Counted from the first letter of the stretch, positions 8,436-18,301 are shown. The stretch: DNA of 64,000 nt from Pseudomonas paralcaligenes (GCF_019655855.1 NZ_BPFX01000001.1:1-64000); one strand, 5' to 3'. Notes: generated by a model from the sequence alone, not told the origin. Translations and numbers: made by a program.

Positions 8436-9155
8436 ATGCGTACTCCCCTCCCCCTGCTGCTCGCCGGCCTGATCCTCTGCGGACAGGCCTCCGCCCACGG
8501 TCTGTGGACCGAACAGCGCCGCGGCAACCATGAAGTGATCTACGGCCACGGCGCCGAGGACGACGCCTTCAAGGCGCACAAGGTCAGCGGCGCCTGGGCC
8601 TACGACGCCAGCGGCCGGACCATCCCGGTCGGCGTCCAGCGCCTGGACGACCACGCCCGCCTGCAGCCCCTGCGCGCGCCCGCGGTGCTGGCAGTGGCCC
8701 TGGACAACGGCGCCTGGTCGCAGAAGCCGGACAAGAGCTGGGTCAACCAGGGCCGCAGCCAGGTGCCGGACTCCACCCATTCCCTGCACACCTACAAGTA
8801 CAGCCTGGCGATCCTCCAGGCCGGCGCCAGGCTGCCGGAGCTGGACAAGCTGCGCCTGGCCATCGTGCCGCAGAGCGACCCGACCGCCGTCGGCCCGGGC
8901 AAGCCGCTGCGCATCCGGGTGCTGGCCGAGGGCAAGCCGGCCAAGGGAGTGAAGCTGATCGGCGACTACCGCGGCATGCCCCACGAGGTCAGTGCCACCA
9001 CCGACGCCGAGGGCTATGCCGAAGTGACGGTGCGCAACGAGGGCCTGAACGTGATCGCCGCCCAGCTCTACCTGCCGGTGAAGGGCGACGCCGATATCGA
9101 GGAACTGGGCCTGTTCAGCTCGCTGACCTTCCTCGGCAGCGAGCACCACGAATAA
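8436..9155 (+). CDS. DUF4198 periplasmic protein (NikM/CbiK-like)
   Basis: The 239-residue protein starts with a signal peptide (MRTPLPLLLAGLILCGQASA) followed at once by HGLWTEQRRGNHEVIYGHG, a histidine-rich N-terminus common in DUF4198 proteins. The C-terminal half is an Ig-like beta domain (PLRIRVLAEGKPAKGVKLIGDYRG). Such proteins often accompany nickel, cobalt or zinc uptake genes and are thought to handle metal in the periplasm. The close spacing to the TonB receptor (16 bp) points to one operon. Its precise role is not established. Confidence 0.8.
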   Translation: MRTPLPLLLAGLILCGQASAHGLWTEQRRGNHEVIYGHGAEDDAFKAHKVSGAWAYDASGRTIPVGVQRLDDHARLQPLRAPAVLAVALDNGAWSQKPDKSWVNQGRSQVPDSTHSLHTYKYSLAILQAGARLPELDKLRLAIVPQSDPTAVGPGKPLRIRVLAEGKPAKGVKLIGDYRGMPHEVSATTDAEGYAEVTVRNEGLNVIAAQLYLPVKGDADIEELGLFSSLTFLGSEHHE

Positions 9156-9159
9156 TCTC

Positions 9160-9897
9160 TCAGAACCGCTCCGCCCGCGGCAGCCAGCGCTGGCGGATGC
9201 GCTCCAGGCTGCCGTCGCGGCGCATGGCCTCCAGCTCCCGCTGCCAACGCATGACCCGGCCGGGCGCCGTGCGCGCGGAGAAGGCGATGTAGTAGTCGGA
9301 CTGCATGAACACCATGTGCCCCTGCACCTCGTCCGGCGTCAGTCCGCCGCCGGCCAGCTCCTCGCGCAGAGACAGGTCCTCGGTGGCGATCAGCTTGACC
9401 CGACCGTGCTTGAGCATGCTCACCATCAGCCGGGGGCTCGCCACCCCGTGCAGGTTGGTGAAGCCCATGCGCTCCAGGGTCTCGTAGGTGTACCACTGCT
9501 TGGGCAGCGCCAGGGTGCCGGCGCGCCGGGCGGCCTCCAGGCTCTCGATGCGCAGGCCGCTGTCCTTCAGCGAATAGAAGCGGGTGGTGCCCTGCAGGAT
9601 CGGGCCGACCCACTGGAAAACCGATTCGCGCTCGGGGGTGCGCACCACCATGAACAGCCCGACATCCGGCTCGTGGCGGGCCAGGTAGTAGCCGCGCGTC
9701 CAGGGGATCAGCTCGATATGGGCATCACTGCCAGTACGCCGAGACAGTTCGCGAACCAGATCCACCGCGTAGCCGTCCGGCTCTCCGTCGCGCAGGAAGC
9801 TGGTGGGCGGCGCCTCCTCGGTGTACAGGCGCAGCTCGCCCACCGCCAGGCCAGGCAGCAGGGCCAGCATCAGCCAGGCGAACAACCGGGCAGGCAT
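9160..9897 (-). CDS. Periplasmic substrate-binding domain protein
   Basis: A 245-residue secreted protein with a signal peptide of about 20 residues and a family-3 solute-binding fold: LRLYTEEAPPTSFLRDGEPDGYAVDLVRELSRRTG at the mature start, GTLALPKQWYTYETLERMGF at the hinge, and a C-terminal SLERIRQRWL helix typical of amino-acid-binding proteins. It is encoded alone, convergent with the DUF4198 gene and with no transporter partner, so it could be an orphan binding protein. The ligand is unknown. Confidence 0.8.
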   Translation of the reverse strand: MPARLFAWLMLALLPGLAVGELRLYTEEAPPTSFLRDGEPDGYAVDLVRELSRRTGSDAHIELIPWTRGYYLARHEPDVGLFMVVRTPERESVFQWVGPILQGTTRFYSLKDSGLRIESLEAARRAGTLALPKQWYTYETLERMGFTNLHGVASPRLMVSMLKHGRVKLIATEDLSLREELAGGGLTPDEVQGHMVFMQSDYYIAFSARTAPGRVMRWQRELEAMRRDGSLERIRQRWLPRAERF

Positions 9898-10030
9898 CGC
9901 ATTCTCCGTCGGGTCCTGCGAGTCATCCTAGGACTTGCGTCGAAAGGCGTCGAGCACGACAGGCCGACCTGCGGCATGCAACGACCGACGCACTGACATA
10001 GAATGCGCGGCCGTTTTTCCGGAGCGCATC

Positions 10031-11293
10031 ATGAATTCCCGTCCCGCCAATGCCCTGGGCATCGACTTCGGCACCTCCAACTCCACCGTCGGCTGGTGGC
10101 GCCCGGGCGTGGAACCGCTGCTGGAACTGGAGGACGGCAAGATCACCCTGCCCTCGGTGATCTTCTTCAACACCGAGGAGCGCCGCCCGGTCTACGGCCG
10201 CCAGGCGCTGGGCGAGTACCTGGAGGGCTACGAGGGACGCCTGATGCGCGCCCTCAAGAGCCTGCTCGGCTCCAAGCTGCTGAAGAGCGAGACCACCGTG
10301 CTGGGCAGCGCCCTGCCGTTCCGCGACCTGCTCGGCTTCTTCATCGGCGAGCTGAAACGTCGTGCCGAGCGCCAGGCCGGCCGCGAATTCGAACAGGTGG
10401 TGCTGGGCCGCCCGGTGTTCTTCGTCGACGACGACCCGCAGGCCGACGCCGAGGCCGCCAACACCCTGCTGGCGGTGGCGCACAAGCTGGGCTTCAAGGA
10501 CGTCTCCTTCCAGTTCGAGCCGATCGCCGCGGCCTTCGACTACGAGCGCAGCGTGACCCGCGAGGAACTGGTGCTGATCGTCGACATCGGCGGCGGCACC
10601 TCGGACTTCTCCCTGGTGCGCCTGGCGCCGGAGCGCCGCGAGAAGGCCGAGCGCCAGGACGACATCCTGGCCACCGGCGGCGTGCACATCGGTGGCACCG
10701 ACTTCGACAAGCAGCTCAGCCTGGACGGCGTCATGCCGCTGTTCGGCTACGGCAGCCGGATGAAGAGCGACGCGCTGATGCCCACCAGCCACCACCTCAA
10801 CCTCGCCACCTGGCACACCATCAACGCGGTGTACGCGCAGAAGGCCCAGCTGGCGCTGAAGAACATGCGCTACGACATCGTCGATCCCACCGGCATCGAC
10901 CGCCTGCTGCGCCTCACCGAGCAGCGCGCCGGCCACTGGCTGGCGATGCAGGTGGAAGAATCGAAGATCGCCCTGACCGAGCGAGACGCCCACCGAATCG
11001 ACCTGGCGCGGATCGAGGACGGCTTAGAAGCGAACCTCGACCGGCCGCTGTTCGAGCAGGCCATCGACGGGCTGCTGGAGCGCATCCGCGCCGGCGTCGA
11101 CGAACTGCTGGTCCGCGCCGGCGTGAGCCACGAGCAGGTCGACACCCTGTTCTTCACCGGCGGCTCCAGCGGCGTGCCGGCCCTGCGCCGCTGCGTCGCC
11201 GACTTGCTGCCCAACGCCCGCATCGCCGAGGGCGACACCTTCGGCAGCATCGGCAGCGGCCTGGCCATCGAGGCCGCGCGCCGCTACGGCTGA
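10031..11293 (+). CDS. yegD: Hsp70-family chaperone-like ATPase (YegD type)
   Basis: The 420-residue protein keeps the Hsp70 actin-like ATPase: the phosphate-1 loop GIDFGTSNSTVGWW (residues 9-22), phosphate-2 VDIGGGTSDFSLV (about residues 184-196) and the adenosine motif FFTGGSSGVPALRR (about residues 373-386). It stops where DnaK's substrate-binding domain would begin, so it is the short YegD type rather than DnaK (about 640 residues). Its clients are unknown. The ATG at 10031 is preferred to the longer frame from 9935, because the ATPase fold begins immediately after it. Confidence 0.88.
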   Translation: MNSRPANALGIDFGTSNSTVGWWRPGVEPLLELEDGKITLPSVIFFNTEERRPVYGRQALGEYLEGYEGRLMRALKSLLGSKLLKSETTVLGSALPFRDLLGFFIGELKRRAERQAGREFEQVVLGRPVFFVDDDPQADAEAANTLLAVAHKLGFKDVSFQFEPIAAAFDYERSVTREELVLIVDIGGGTSDFSLVRLAPERREKAERQDDILATGGVHIGGTDFDKQLSLDGVMPLFGYGSRMKSDALMPTSHHLNLATWHTINAVYAQKAQLALKNMRYDIVDPTGIDRLLRLTEQRAGHWLAMQVEESKIALTERDAHRIDLARIEDGLEANLDRPLFEQAIDGLLERIRAGVDELLVRAGVSHEQVDTLFFTGGSSGVPALRRCVADLLPNARIAEGDTFGSIGSGLAIEAARRYG

Positions 11294-11392
11294 CCATCAC
11301 CCCTTCACCAGCCCTAGGCCATTGGTGACGGCGGTCGCTGCAAGGCAGCCGCCACCTCGGTAAGGTGGGCCTTTCTTCCGCCGGAGACCGTC

Positions 11393-11596
11393 ATGCGCAA
11401 CGCACTGCTTCTCGCCAGCCTGCTCGCCCTCGCCGCCTGCGACGGCGGCGCGGCCACCGCCACCACCGCCAAGCTGCAGGCCGACAAGGCGCAGCAGGCC
11501 CAGCAACAGATGGAGCAGCTCAAGCAGCAGATCGATCAGGTCAACGCGCAGAGCCAGCAGCGCCTGCAACAGATGGAACAGCAGAGCGAACAGTGA
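11393..11596 (+). CDS. Small coiled-coil lipoprotein
   Basis: This 67-residue protein has a lipoprotein signal ending in the lipobox LAAC (Cys at residue 19) and a mature part dominated by glutamine-rich heptads (KAQQAQQQMEQLKQQIDQVN), which should form a coiled coil. GGAG stands eight bases before the ATG. It is likely anchored in an envelope membrane; the function is unknown and the family is not recognised. It ends just before the inverted-repeat element at 11606-11783. Confidence 0.65.
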   Translation: MRNALLLASLLALAACDGGAATATTAKLQADKAQQAQQQMEQLKQQIDQVNAQSQQRLQQMEQQSEQ

Positions 11597-11605
11597 AACG
11601 AAAAA

Positions 11606-11783
11606 GGCCGGGCAATGCCCTAATGCTGCTCACTTATGGCTGCCCTCGTGGGAGCGGCTGGGCGGCATTCCGATTGGCCGCGAAGCTGTGCTGTCTGCCT
11701 CATTCGCGGACAAGTCCGCTCCTACAGGGTTGGCCCAACAACTGGTCGCGTCTGATTAAACAGCATTAGGGCATTACCCGGCC
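11606..11783. repeat. REP-pair element with 23-bp terminal inverted repeats
   Basis: The ends 11606-11628 and 11761-11783 (GGCCGGG...CTAATGCTG and its complement) match at 22 of 23 positions. The interior holds a REP-type pair (GTGGGAGCGG at 11648, GTCCGCTCCTAC near 11735). The stretch 11648-11683 is nearly identical to the core of the unrelated-ended element at 47996-48115. The element separates two convergent genes. No direct repeat flanks it. Confidence 0.75.
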
Positions 11784-11833
11784 TTTCCATAGGGGTGAGC
11801 GGGGCCTCCCAGGCCACGCGCACGCGACCAGTC

Positions 11834-12895
11834 CTAGGCAGCCCGGCGCAGCAGGAACACCCCGGCCAGGGCGCAGATCGCCGCCGGCACGGCCACCGCC
11901 AGCAGCGGCGAGAAGCCGAACACCAGGCTGGATGGTCCCAGCAGGTCCTGGGCGATGCGGAACACGAAGCCCACCAGCACGCCGGTGAACACCCGCTGGC
12001 CGAGGGTCACCGAGCGCAGCGGGCCGAAGATGAAGGAAATCGCCATCAGCACCAGCGCCGCGGTCACCAGCGGCTGCAGCACCTTGGTCCAGAACGCCAG
12101 CCAGTAGGTGCCGTTGTTCAGGCCCTGCTCCGCCAGGTAGTGGATGTAGCGCCACAGGCCGGTCACCGACAGCGCCTCCGGCTCCAGCACCACGGTGCCG
12201 AGCAGCTGCGGGTTGAGTTCGATGTCCCAGCGCTCGGCGGGCGCCTCCACCACCTCGGTGCTGTTCTCGTGGAAGCGGGTGGTCTGCACGCCCTCCAGCT
12301 GCCAGTGATCGCCCTGGTACTCGGCGCGACGGGCGAAGCTGGCAGACTGCAGCCGGCGCTCGCCGTCGAACTGGTAGCGGGTCACGCCGACCAGCCTGCC
12401 GTTGGGCTGCACGGCGTTGATGTGCACGTATTCCTGGCCCTGGCGATGCCACAGGCCGTGCTTGGAACTCTGCGCCTCGCCGCCGCCCTGGGCCAGAGCG
12501 CGGTGGGCCTGGGCCTGGTTCTCGCTCCACGGCGCCAGGTACTCGCCGATCAGCACGCCGGCCAGCATCAGCACCAGCATCGGCTTCATCACCGCCCAGA
12601 CGATGCGCCCGACCGACACGCCGGCGGCGCGCATGATGGTCAGTTCGCTGTTGCTGGCCAGGCTGCCGAGGCCGATCAGGCAGCCGATCAGCGCCGCCAT
12701 GGGCAGCATCTCGTAGGCCCGCCGCGGCAGGGTCATGATCACGTAGGTCAGGGCCTGGAGAGTGCCGTAGCTGTCGCTGAGGTCGCCCAGCTCGTCGATG
12801 AAGGCGAACAGCAGGGCCAGCCCGACGATGATGCCGAGCACCGAGACGATGGCGAAGAAGACGCTGGTGCCGATGTAGCGATCGAGCTTATGCAT
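11834..12895 (-). CDS. lptG: LPS export ABC transporter permease LptG
   Basis: The 353-residue inner-membrane protein is a YjgQ-family permease: three membrane segments in the first 115 residues, a periplasmic beta-jellyroll in the middle, and three more segments in the last 90. The motif SNSELTIMRAAGVSVGRI after the second segment is diagnostic. With LptF and LptB it extracts lipopolysaccharide from the inner membrane and passes it to the LptCA bridge. Its start overlaps the end of lptF by 8 bp, indicating translational coupling. Confidence 0.95.
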   Translation of the reverse strand: MHKLDRYIGTSVFFAIVSVLGIIVGLALLFAFIDELGDLSDSYGTLQALTYVIMTLPRRAYEMLPMAALIGCLIGLGSLASNSELTIMRAAGVSVGRIVWAVMKPMLVLMLAGVLIGEYLAPWSENQAQAHRALAQGGGEAQSSKHGLWHRQGQEYVHINAVQPNGRLVGVTRYQFDGERRLQSASFARRAEYQGDHWQLEGVQTTRFHENSTEVVEAPAERWDIELNPQLLGTVVLEPEALSVTGLWRYIHYLAEQGLNNGTYWLAFWTKVLQPLVTAALVLMAISFIFGPLRSVTLGQRVFTGVLVGFVFRIAQDLLGPSSLVFGFSPLLAVAVPAAICALAGVFLLRRAA

Positions 12896-14009
12896 GGGCC
12901 ACCTCCTGCGCCGCGCGGCGGCTGGCCAGCCTGAGCTTCAGAGGTTGCCAGAGGAACAGGCCGGCGCCGATCAGCAGGAACAGCACGTGCACCCACCACA
13001 GCCCCAGCTGCATGGGGATCTTGCCCTTGTCCAGCTGGCCGCGCGCGCCGATCAGCAGCGCCAGGTAGGCCATGTACAGGAGGATCGCCGGCAGCAGCTT
13101 GAGGAAGCGGCCCTGGCGCGGGTTGACCTTGGCCAGCGGCACCGCCAGCAGGGTGACGACGAACACCAGCAGCGGGATCGACAGCCGCCACTGCAGCTCG
13201 GCCTGATGGCGGGGCTGGTCGCTGCCGATCAGCTCGCGGGTGGGAATCGCCTCGCGCTCGCCGATCTCGGCGCTGACGCTGGGCTTGGGCAGCAGCACGC
13301 CGTGGGTCTCGTACTGGGTCGCGCGATAGTCGGCCTCGCCGGGGTTGCCGTCGTAGCGGTAGCCGTTCTCCAGGATCAGGTAGCGGCTGCCGTCGGACTG
13401 GATCACCTGGCTGCCCTTCTCGGCCACCAGCACGGTGATGCCGCGCTGGCTGCCGTCCTTGGCGCTCGGCCGCTTCTCGGTGATGAACACGCCTTCCAGC
13501 TGGCCGCGGTCCTCGGACAGGCCCTCGGTGTAGGTCATCCGCGAGCCGTCCTTCATGGCCTGGAAGCGGCCCGGCACCAGGGTGTCGAACTCGGTCAGGG
13601 CGTCCTGCTGGTTGAAGATGCGGGCCACCTCGGCCACGCCCTGGGGCGCCAGGCCCAGGCTCAGCCAGGCGACGATCGCGGCGACGATGGCGGCCGGCGC
13701 CATGGTGTAGCCAAGCAGGCGGCGGTTGCTCATGCCGGTGGCGGACAGCACGGTCATCTCGCTGTCCAGGTACAGCCGGCCGTAGGCCAGCAGGATGCCG
13801 AGGAACAGTCCCAGCGGCAGGATCAGCTGGAGGAAGCCGGGCATGCGGTAGCCCATGATCATGAACAGCACGCCTGGGTCCAGCACGCCCTGTGCGGCCT
13901 GGGCCAGGTACTTGATGAAACGCCCGCTCATGATGATCACCAGCAGCACGGCACTCACCGCGCCCAGGGTGACCAGCACCTCGCGGGACAGATAACGGAA
14001 GACGATCAA
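12888..14009 (-). CDS. lptF: LPS export ABC transporter permease LptF
   Basis: The 373-residue partner of LptG has the same layout: N-terminal membrane segments with YLDSEMTVLSATGMSNRRLLGYT, a periplasmic jellyroll (about residues 125-260) and a C-terminal membrane part. The chosen start is a TTG at 14009, giving the known family N-terminus (IVFRYLSREVL) with GGAG seven bases upstream; an ATG at 14045 would add 12 unrelated residues. Non-ATG starts are common for Pseudomonas lptF. The gene diverges from pepA, with 139 bp between the starts. Confidence 0.93.
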   Translation of the reverse strand: MIVFRYLSREVLVTLGAVSAVLLVIIMSGRFIKYLAQAAQGVLDPGVLFMIMGYRMPGFLQLILPLGLFLGILLAYGRLYLDSEMTVLSATGMSNRRLLGYTMAPAAIVAAIVAWLSLGLAPQGVAEVARIFNQQDALTEFDTLVPGRFQAMKDGSRMTYTEGLSEDRGQLEGVFITEKRPSAKDGSQRGITVLVAEKGSQVIQSDGSRYLILENGYRYDGNPGEADYRATQYETHGVLLPKPSVSAEIGEREAIPTRELIGSDQPRHQAELQWRLSIPLLVFVVTLLAVPLAKVNPRQGRFLKLLPAILLYMAYLALLIGARGQLDKGKIPMQLGLWWVHVLFLLIGAGLFLWQPLKLRLASRRAAQEVAHA

Positions 14010-14073
14010 ACCGGACGCTCCAGGGTTGTCAGGCTCAGGCGGCAACGCTCACACTAGCCGCTCTCGATGGCAC

Positions 14074-14091
14074 GGCCCGCCTCGGCGGGCC
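14074..14091. repeat. Perfect 8-bp inverted repeat between lptF and pepA
   Basis: GGCCCGCC-TC-GGCGGGCC is a strong GC palindrome in the divergent promoter region. The adjoining A-run is on the wrong side for an intrinsic terminator in either direction, so it may be a protein-binding site or only a structural feature. Confidence 0.4.
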
Positions 14092-14103
14092 TCGAAAAAA
14101 TAG

Positions 14104-15636
<1,533 letters not shown>

Positions 15637-15646
15637 CGCCGGCCCC

Positions 15647-15700
15647 GTAGCCCGGATGCCAGTCCGGGGGCGACACTGCCCCGGACTGCATCCGGGCTAC
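15647..15700. repeat. Extragenic palindrome after pepA
   Basis: Two arms of about 22 bp starting GTAGCCCGGATGC and ending CCGGGCTAC are nearly perfect complements, forming a long hairpin of a dispersed Pseudomonas intergenic repeat. It could slow RNA decay or attenuate read-through into holC. Confidence 0.7.
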
Positions 15701-15712
15701 GACTGATTCCCC

Positions 15713-15780
15713 TGTAGGAGCGAACTCTGCTCGCGAACACAGGCAACCCGAAAGCTTCGCGAGCACAGCTCGCTCCTACA
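15713..15780. repeat. REP-type inverted pair before holC
   Basis: The arms TGTAGGAGCGA...GCTCGCGAA and TTCGCGAGC...CGCTCCTACA face each other around a short loop. This is the classical Pseudomonas REP doublet, distinct from the palindrome just upstream. Confidence 0.75.
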
Positions 15781-15809
15781 ATGACCATTTCCCCAGCGCC
15801 GACAGCCCC

Positions 15810-16229
15810 ATGATCCGCATCGAGTTCTACGTGCTCTCCTCCGCCACTCCGGAAGGCCGCCTGCGCGCGGCCTGCCAGCTGGCGGCCAAGGCCTGGAAGG
15901 CCGGCCTGCCAGTGTTCCTGCGCGGCAGCGACGAGGCCCAGTGCGAGGAGCTGGACCGGCTGCTGTGGAGCTTCCGCCAGGAAGCCTTCGTGCCGCACGA
16001 CCTGCACCAGGCCGACCCGCAGGCGCCGGTGGTGATCGGTCTCGACCAGGAGCCGGCGCTGGCCGGCGGCGTGCTGCTCAACCTGCACCCACAGTTGTCG
16101 CCCCATCTCCCCCGCTTCAGCCGGGTGATCGAGATCGTCAACCAGGAGCCGGCGCTGCTGGCCCAGTGCCGCGAGAACTTCCGCCAGTACCGCAAGCTCG
16201 GCCACGACCCGCAGCGCGTGGAACTCTGA
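15810..16229 (+). CDS. holC: DNA polymerase III chi subunit
   Basis: The 139-residue protein has the HolC fold: an N-terminal strand IEFYVLSS, the segment AAKAWKAGLPVFLRGSDEAQCEELDRLLWSF, and the C-terminal RENFRQYRKLGHD helix. Chi, with psi, links the clamp loader to single-stranded DNA-binding protein during replication. Its position directly after pepA is the usual arrangement in Pseudomonas and other gammaproteobacteria. Two extragenic repeats separate it from pepA, so it may have its own promoter. Confidence 0.93.
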   Translation: MIRIEFYVLSSATPEGRLRAACQLAAKAWKAGLPVFLRGSDEAQCEELDRLLWSFRQEAFVPHDLHQADPQAPVVIGLDQEPALAGGVLLNLHPQLSPHLPRFSRVIEIVNQEPALLAQCRENFRQYRKLGHDPQRVEL

Positions 16230-16311
16230 AGGAAAGCAAGGTCGAAATAGGCCTGTACTGCGCGTAGAATCCCACGCCTCGTCCCCACTCCGCCGCCGCA
16301 ACGCCACGCCC

Positions 16312-16791
16312 ATGGACAGCTCCAAACCACCAAAGCGCGATCTCCTGCTGGATGATCTGGAAGCCATCCGCCAGCTGCTGGAGAAGGACCAGCTGGAACC
16401 GCCGCTGCTGACCGAAAGCCTGGATGACGACCTGCAGATTCCCCTGCTCTCGGACATCATCCAGCCTGGCCCGGGCAGTTCGCCGACCACCACCATCCCG
16501 GCCAGCCCGCCGGTGACGAGCATGCCGCTGTCCTACCCGGCGCAGCCCGCCGTCGCGCCACCCGCTGCCGGCGCCGCACCCGCCAAACCAGCCGCACCCG
16601 CCGCCCCGTCCATCGGCGCCGCCGTGCAGCAGAGCCTGCTGACCTCCGGCAAACTGGACGCCGAGCTGCGCGCCGCCGCCCAGCTGATCCTGCAGGACGT
16701 GATCGACGACTTCGTGCCGCAGATCGAGGCCGAGCTCAAGCGCCGTCTCGACGCCCGCCTGGACCGCCTGCTCAAGTCGCCACGCGGCTGA
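16312..16791 (+). CDS. Conserved hypothetical protein usually found between holC and valS
   Basis: The 159-residue protein has an acidic N-terminus (DLLLDDLEAIRQLLEKDQLEPPLL), an alanine/proline-rich linker (about residues 60-105) and a C-terminal helical region (ELRAAAQLILQDVIDDFVPQIEAELKRRLDARLDRLL) that may be a coiled coil. It corresponds in position and sequence style to P. aeruginosa PA3833. Function is unknown; the location suggests a link to replication or translation genes. Here valS does not follow, and a strong terminator closes the unit. Confidence 0.75.
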   Translation: MDSSKPPKRDLLLDDLEAIRQLLEKDQLEPPLLTESLDDDLQIPLLSDIIQPGPGSSPTTTIPASPPVTSMPLSYPAQPAVAPPAAGAAPAKPAAPAAPSIGAAVQQSLLTSGKLDAELRAAAQLILQDVIDDFVPQIEAELKRRLDARLDRLLKSPRG

Positions 16792-16804
16792 TCGCGCAAA
16801 TGAA

Positions 16805-16837
16805 AACGCCGTTTCCCCTCGGCGGGGAAACGGCGTT
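16805..16837. terminator. Bidirectional intrinsic terminator
   Basis: A perfect 14-bp stem (16805-16818 with 16824-16837, starting AACGCCG) closes a 5-base loop. A T-rich stretch follows on the plus strand and AAATGAAAA precedes it, giving Ts on the minus strand. It ends both the holC unit and the convergent SDR gene. Confidence 0.85.
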
Positions 16838-16861
16838 CTTCCATCCGCGAATCGCGAACGA

Positions 16862-17671
16862 TCAGGCAGCGCCCATCTTGGCGCGCATCTTCTCGCACAT
16901 CTTGGTCATCTCGTCGTATATCAGCTGCGGGTTCTGCCGCTTGATCGCCCAGGCCATGCGGCCCTGCTCGTGGGGCAGGATCATGAACTCGCCCTTGGCC
17001 ACTTCCTGGTACACGTAGTCGGCGATGTCGGCCGCACTGATCGGGCTGCCCTCGAGCAGCTTGCCGACCTGCTGCTTCATCTCAGGGGTCGGGCCACGGA
17101 AGGAATCCAGCAGGTTGGTCTGGAAGAACGACGGGCAGACTACATGGACGCCCACGCCAACCGGCTTGAGCTCGATCAGCAGGCTTTCCGACAGCGCCAC
17201 CACGCCGGCCTTGGCCACGTTGTAGTTGCTCATGGCCGGGCCCTGCATCAGGGCCGCCATGGAGGCGATGTTGATGATCCGCCCGCCGCTGGCTTCCAGC
17301 ATCGGCAGGAAGGCCTTGCAGCCCTTGATCACGCCCATCAGGTTGATCGACAGCTGCCAGTCCCAGTCTTCCAGGCTGAGGTCGGCGAACATGCCGCCGG
17401 CCGCCACGCCGGCGTTGTTGACCAGCACGTCCAGCCCACCGAAGCGCTCGTCGCAGGCCTGGGCCACAGCGGTGAGCTGGCTGTAGTCGCGCACGTCACA
17501 GCGCAGGGTGAAGCCGTCGCCCCCCGCCTCTCGCACTAGCTTCAGGGTTTCCGCCAGGCCCTGCTCGTTCACGTCGCACAGCGCCAGGCGCCAGCCCTCG
17601 CGGGCCCAGCGCAGGGCGATCTCGCGTCCCAGGCCCGAGCCGGCGCCGGTAATCATCATGCGTTTTTGCAT
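16862..17671 (-). CDS. SDR family oxidoreductase
   Basis: The 269-residue protein is a classical short-chain dehydrogenase: cofactor motif TGAGSGLG (residues 8-15), NNAG, the catalytic Ser in NIASMAAL and YNVAK holding the Tyr and Lys. The C-terminal extension (MILPHEQGRMAWAIKRQNPQLIYDEMTKMCEKM) is found in a group of Pseudomonas SDRs of unknown substrate. The start at 17671 has AAGG nine bases upstream; the 15 extra residues of the longer frame look like leader sequence. It is a single-gene unit. Confidence 0.88.
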   Translation of the reverse strand: MQKRMMITGAGSGLGREIALRWAREGWRLALCDVNEQGLAETLKLVREAGGDGFTLRCDVRDYSQLTAVAQACDERFGGLDVLVNNAGVAAGGMFADLSLEDWDWQLSINLMGVIKGCKAFLPMLEASGGRIINIASMAALMQGPAMSNYNVAKAGVVALSESLLIELKPVGVGVHVVCPSFFQTNLLDSFRGPTPEMKQQVGKLLEGSPISAADIADYVYQEVAKGEFMILPHEQGRMAWAIKRQNPQLIYDEMTKMCEKMRAKMGAA

Positions 17672-17771
17672 ACTGCTGCCTTTGTTCTGTGGTGAGGTTG
17701 GGGCGAGTGTAGCCAAGGCGCCCCGCGCCGCGACGCAGCATCAGGCGGCTGAATGACCACTCACAAGCGCA

Positions 17772-18146
17772 TCAGCGGCCGGCACGCAGGCGCCACAGCA
17801 GCCAGATATAGATAGGCAGGTTGATCGCCAGCACCACGGCGCCCAGCCAGAGCTGGATCTGCGGCGTCAGCCCGGCCGGGTAGATCAGCGGGATCAGGTA
17901 GTGCTCGACGAACCCGCCGTCGTAGCCAGCCTCCCCCGCCGCCAGGCGCAACCGGTTCTCCAGCGGCGTGAGCGGGCACTGCAGGTGCAGCCACTCCACG
18001 GTCACGCCCCAGATCGCCGCCGGCAGGTGCAGCAGGGCCAGGCGCGGCCAGCGTAGCAAAGCGAGTGCGCCGCAGACCACGAACAGGATGAACGAAAAGT
18101 GCAGCAGCACGACCGCGTCGGCCGCCAATCGAAGAATCATTTTCAT
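17772..18146 (-). CDS. DUF2784 membrane protein
   Basis: A 124-residue protein with three to four membrane segments and the DUF2784 pattern: LHFSFILFVVCGALALL at the N-terminus, WGVTVEWLHLQCPLTPLENRLR in the middle and YLIPLIYP before the last segment. The conserved Cys-Pro-Leu-Thr motif is intact. The function of this widespread family is unknown. Its start lies in the AT-rich region shared with the bacterioferritin promoter. Confidence 0.8.
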   Translation of the reverse strand: MKMILRLAADAVVLLHFSFILFVVCGALALLRWPRLALLHLPAAIWGVTVEWLHLQCPLTPLENRLRLAAGEAGYDGGFVEHYLIPLIYPAGLTPQIQLWLGAVVLAINLPIYIWLLWRLRAGR

Positions 18147-18271
18147 TCACTCCGCAGTTCATCGCGAATATATCTATCGGCGCTGTTTGCCGTAAATGGC
18201 GACACTGATCCGCCACCCCGACAATTACTTCAATATATCAATTACTTAGCGCCAAACGCAGAAGCTAAACA

Positions 18272-18301
18272 TTCTTATTTATATTAATTTTTATATATAA
18301 T
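18272..18301 (+). promoter_or_regulatory. Probable bacterioferritin promoter in an AT-rich island
   Basis: TATAAT at 18296-18301 with TTCTTA 18 bp upstream forms a near-consensus sigma-70 promoter. The surrounding 18220-18325 is much richer in A and T than the rest of the window, as often seen at iron-regulated promoters. No clear Fur box was found. Confidence 0.5.

Noticed and set aside
11648..11735. REP and palindromic repeats considered as a CRISPR array
   Set aside because: There is no series of equal direct repeats with spacers; copies are single inverted pairs.
11795..14057. Two long plus-strand frames opposite lptG and lptF
   Set aside because: They mirror the permease genes and show only His/Gln-rich low complexity.
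14074..14100. GC palindrome followed by AAAAAA, considered as a terminator
   Set aside because: The A-run would give Ts before, not after, the stem on the minus strand, and no T-run follows on the plus strand.
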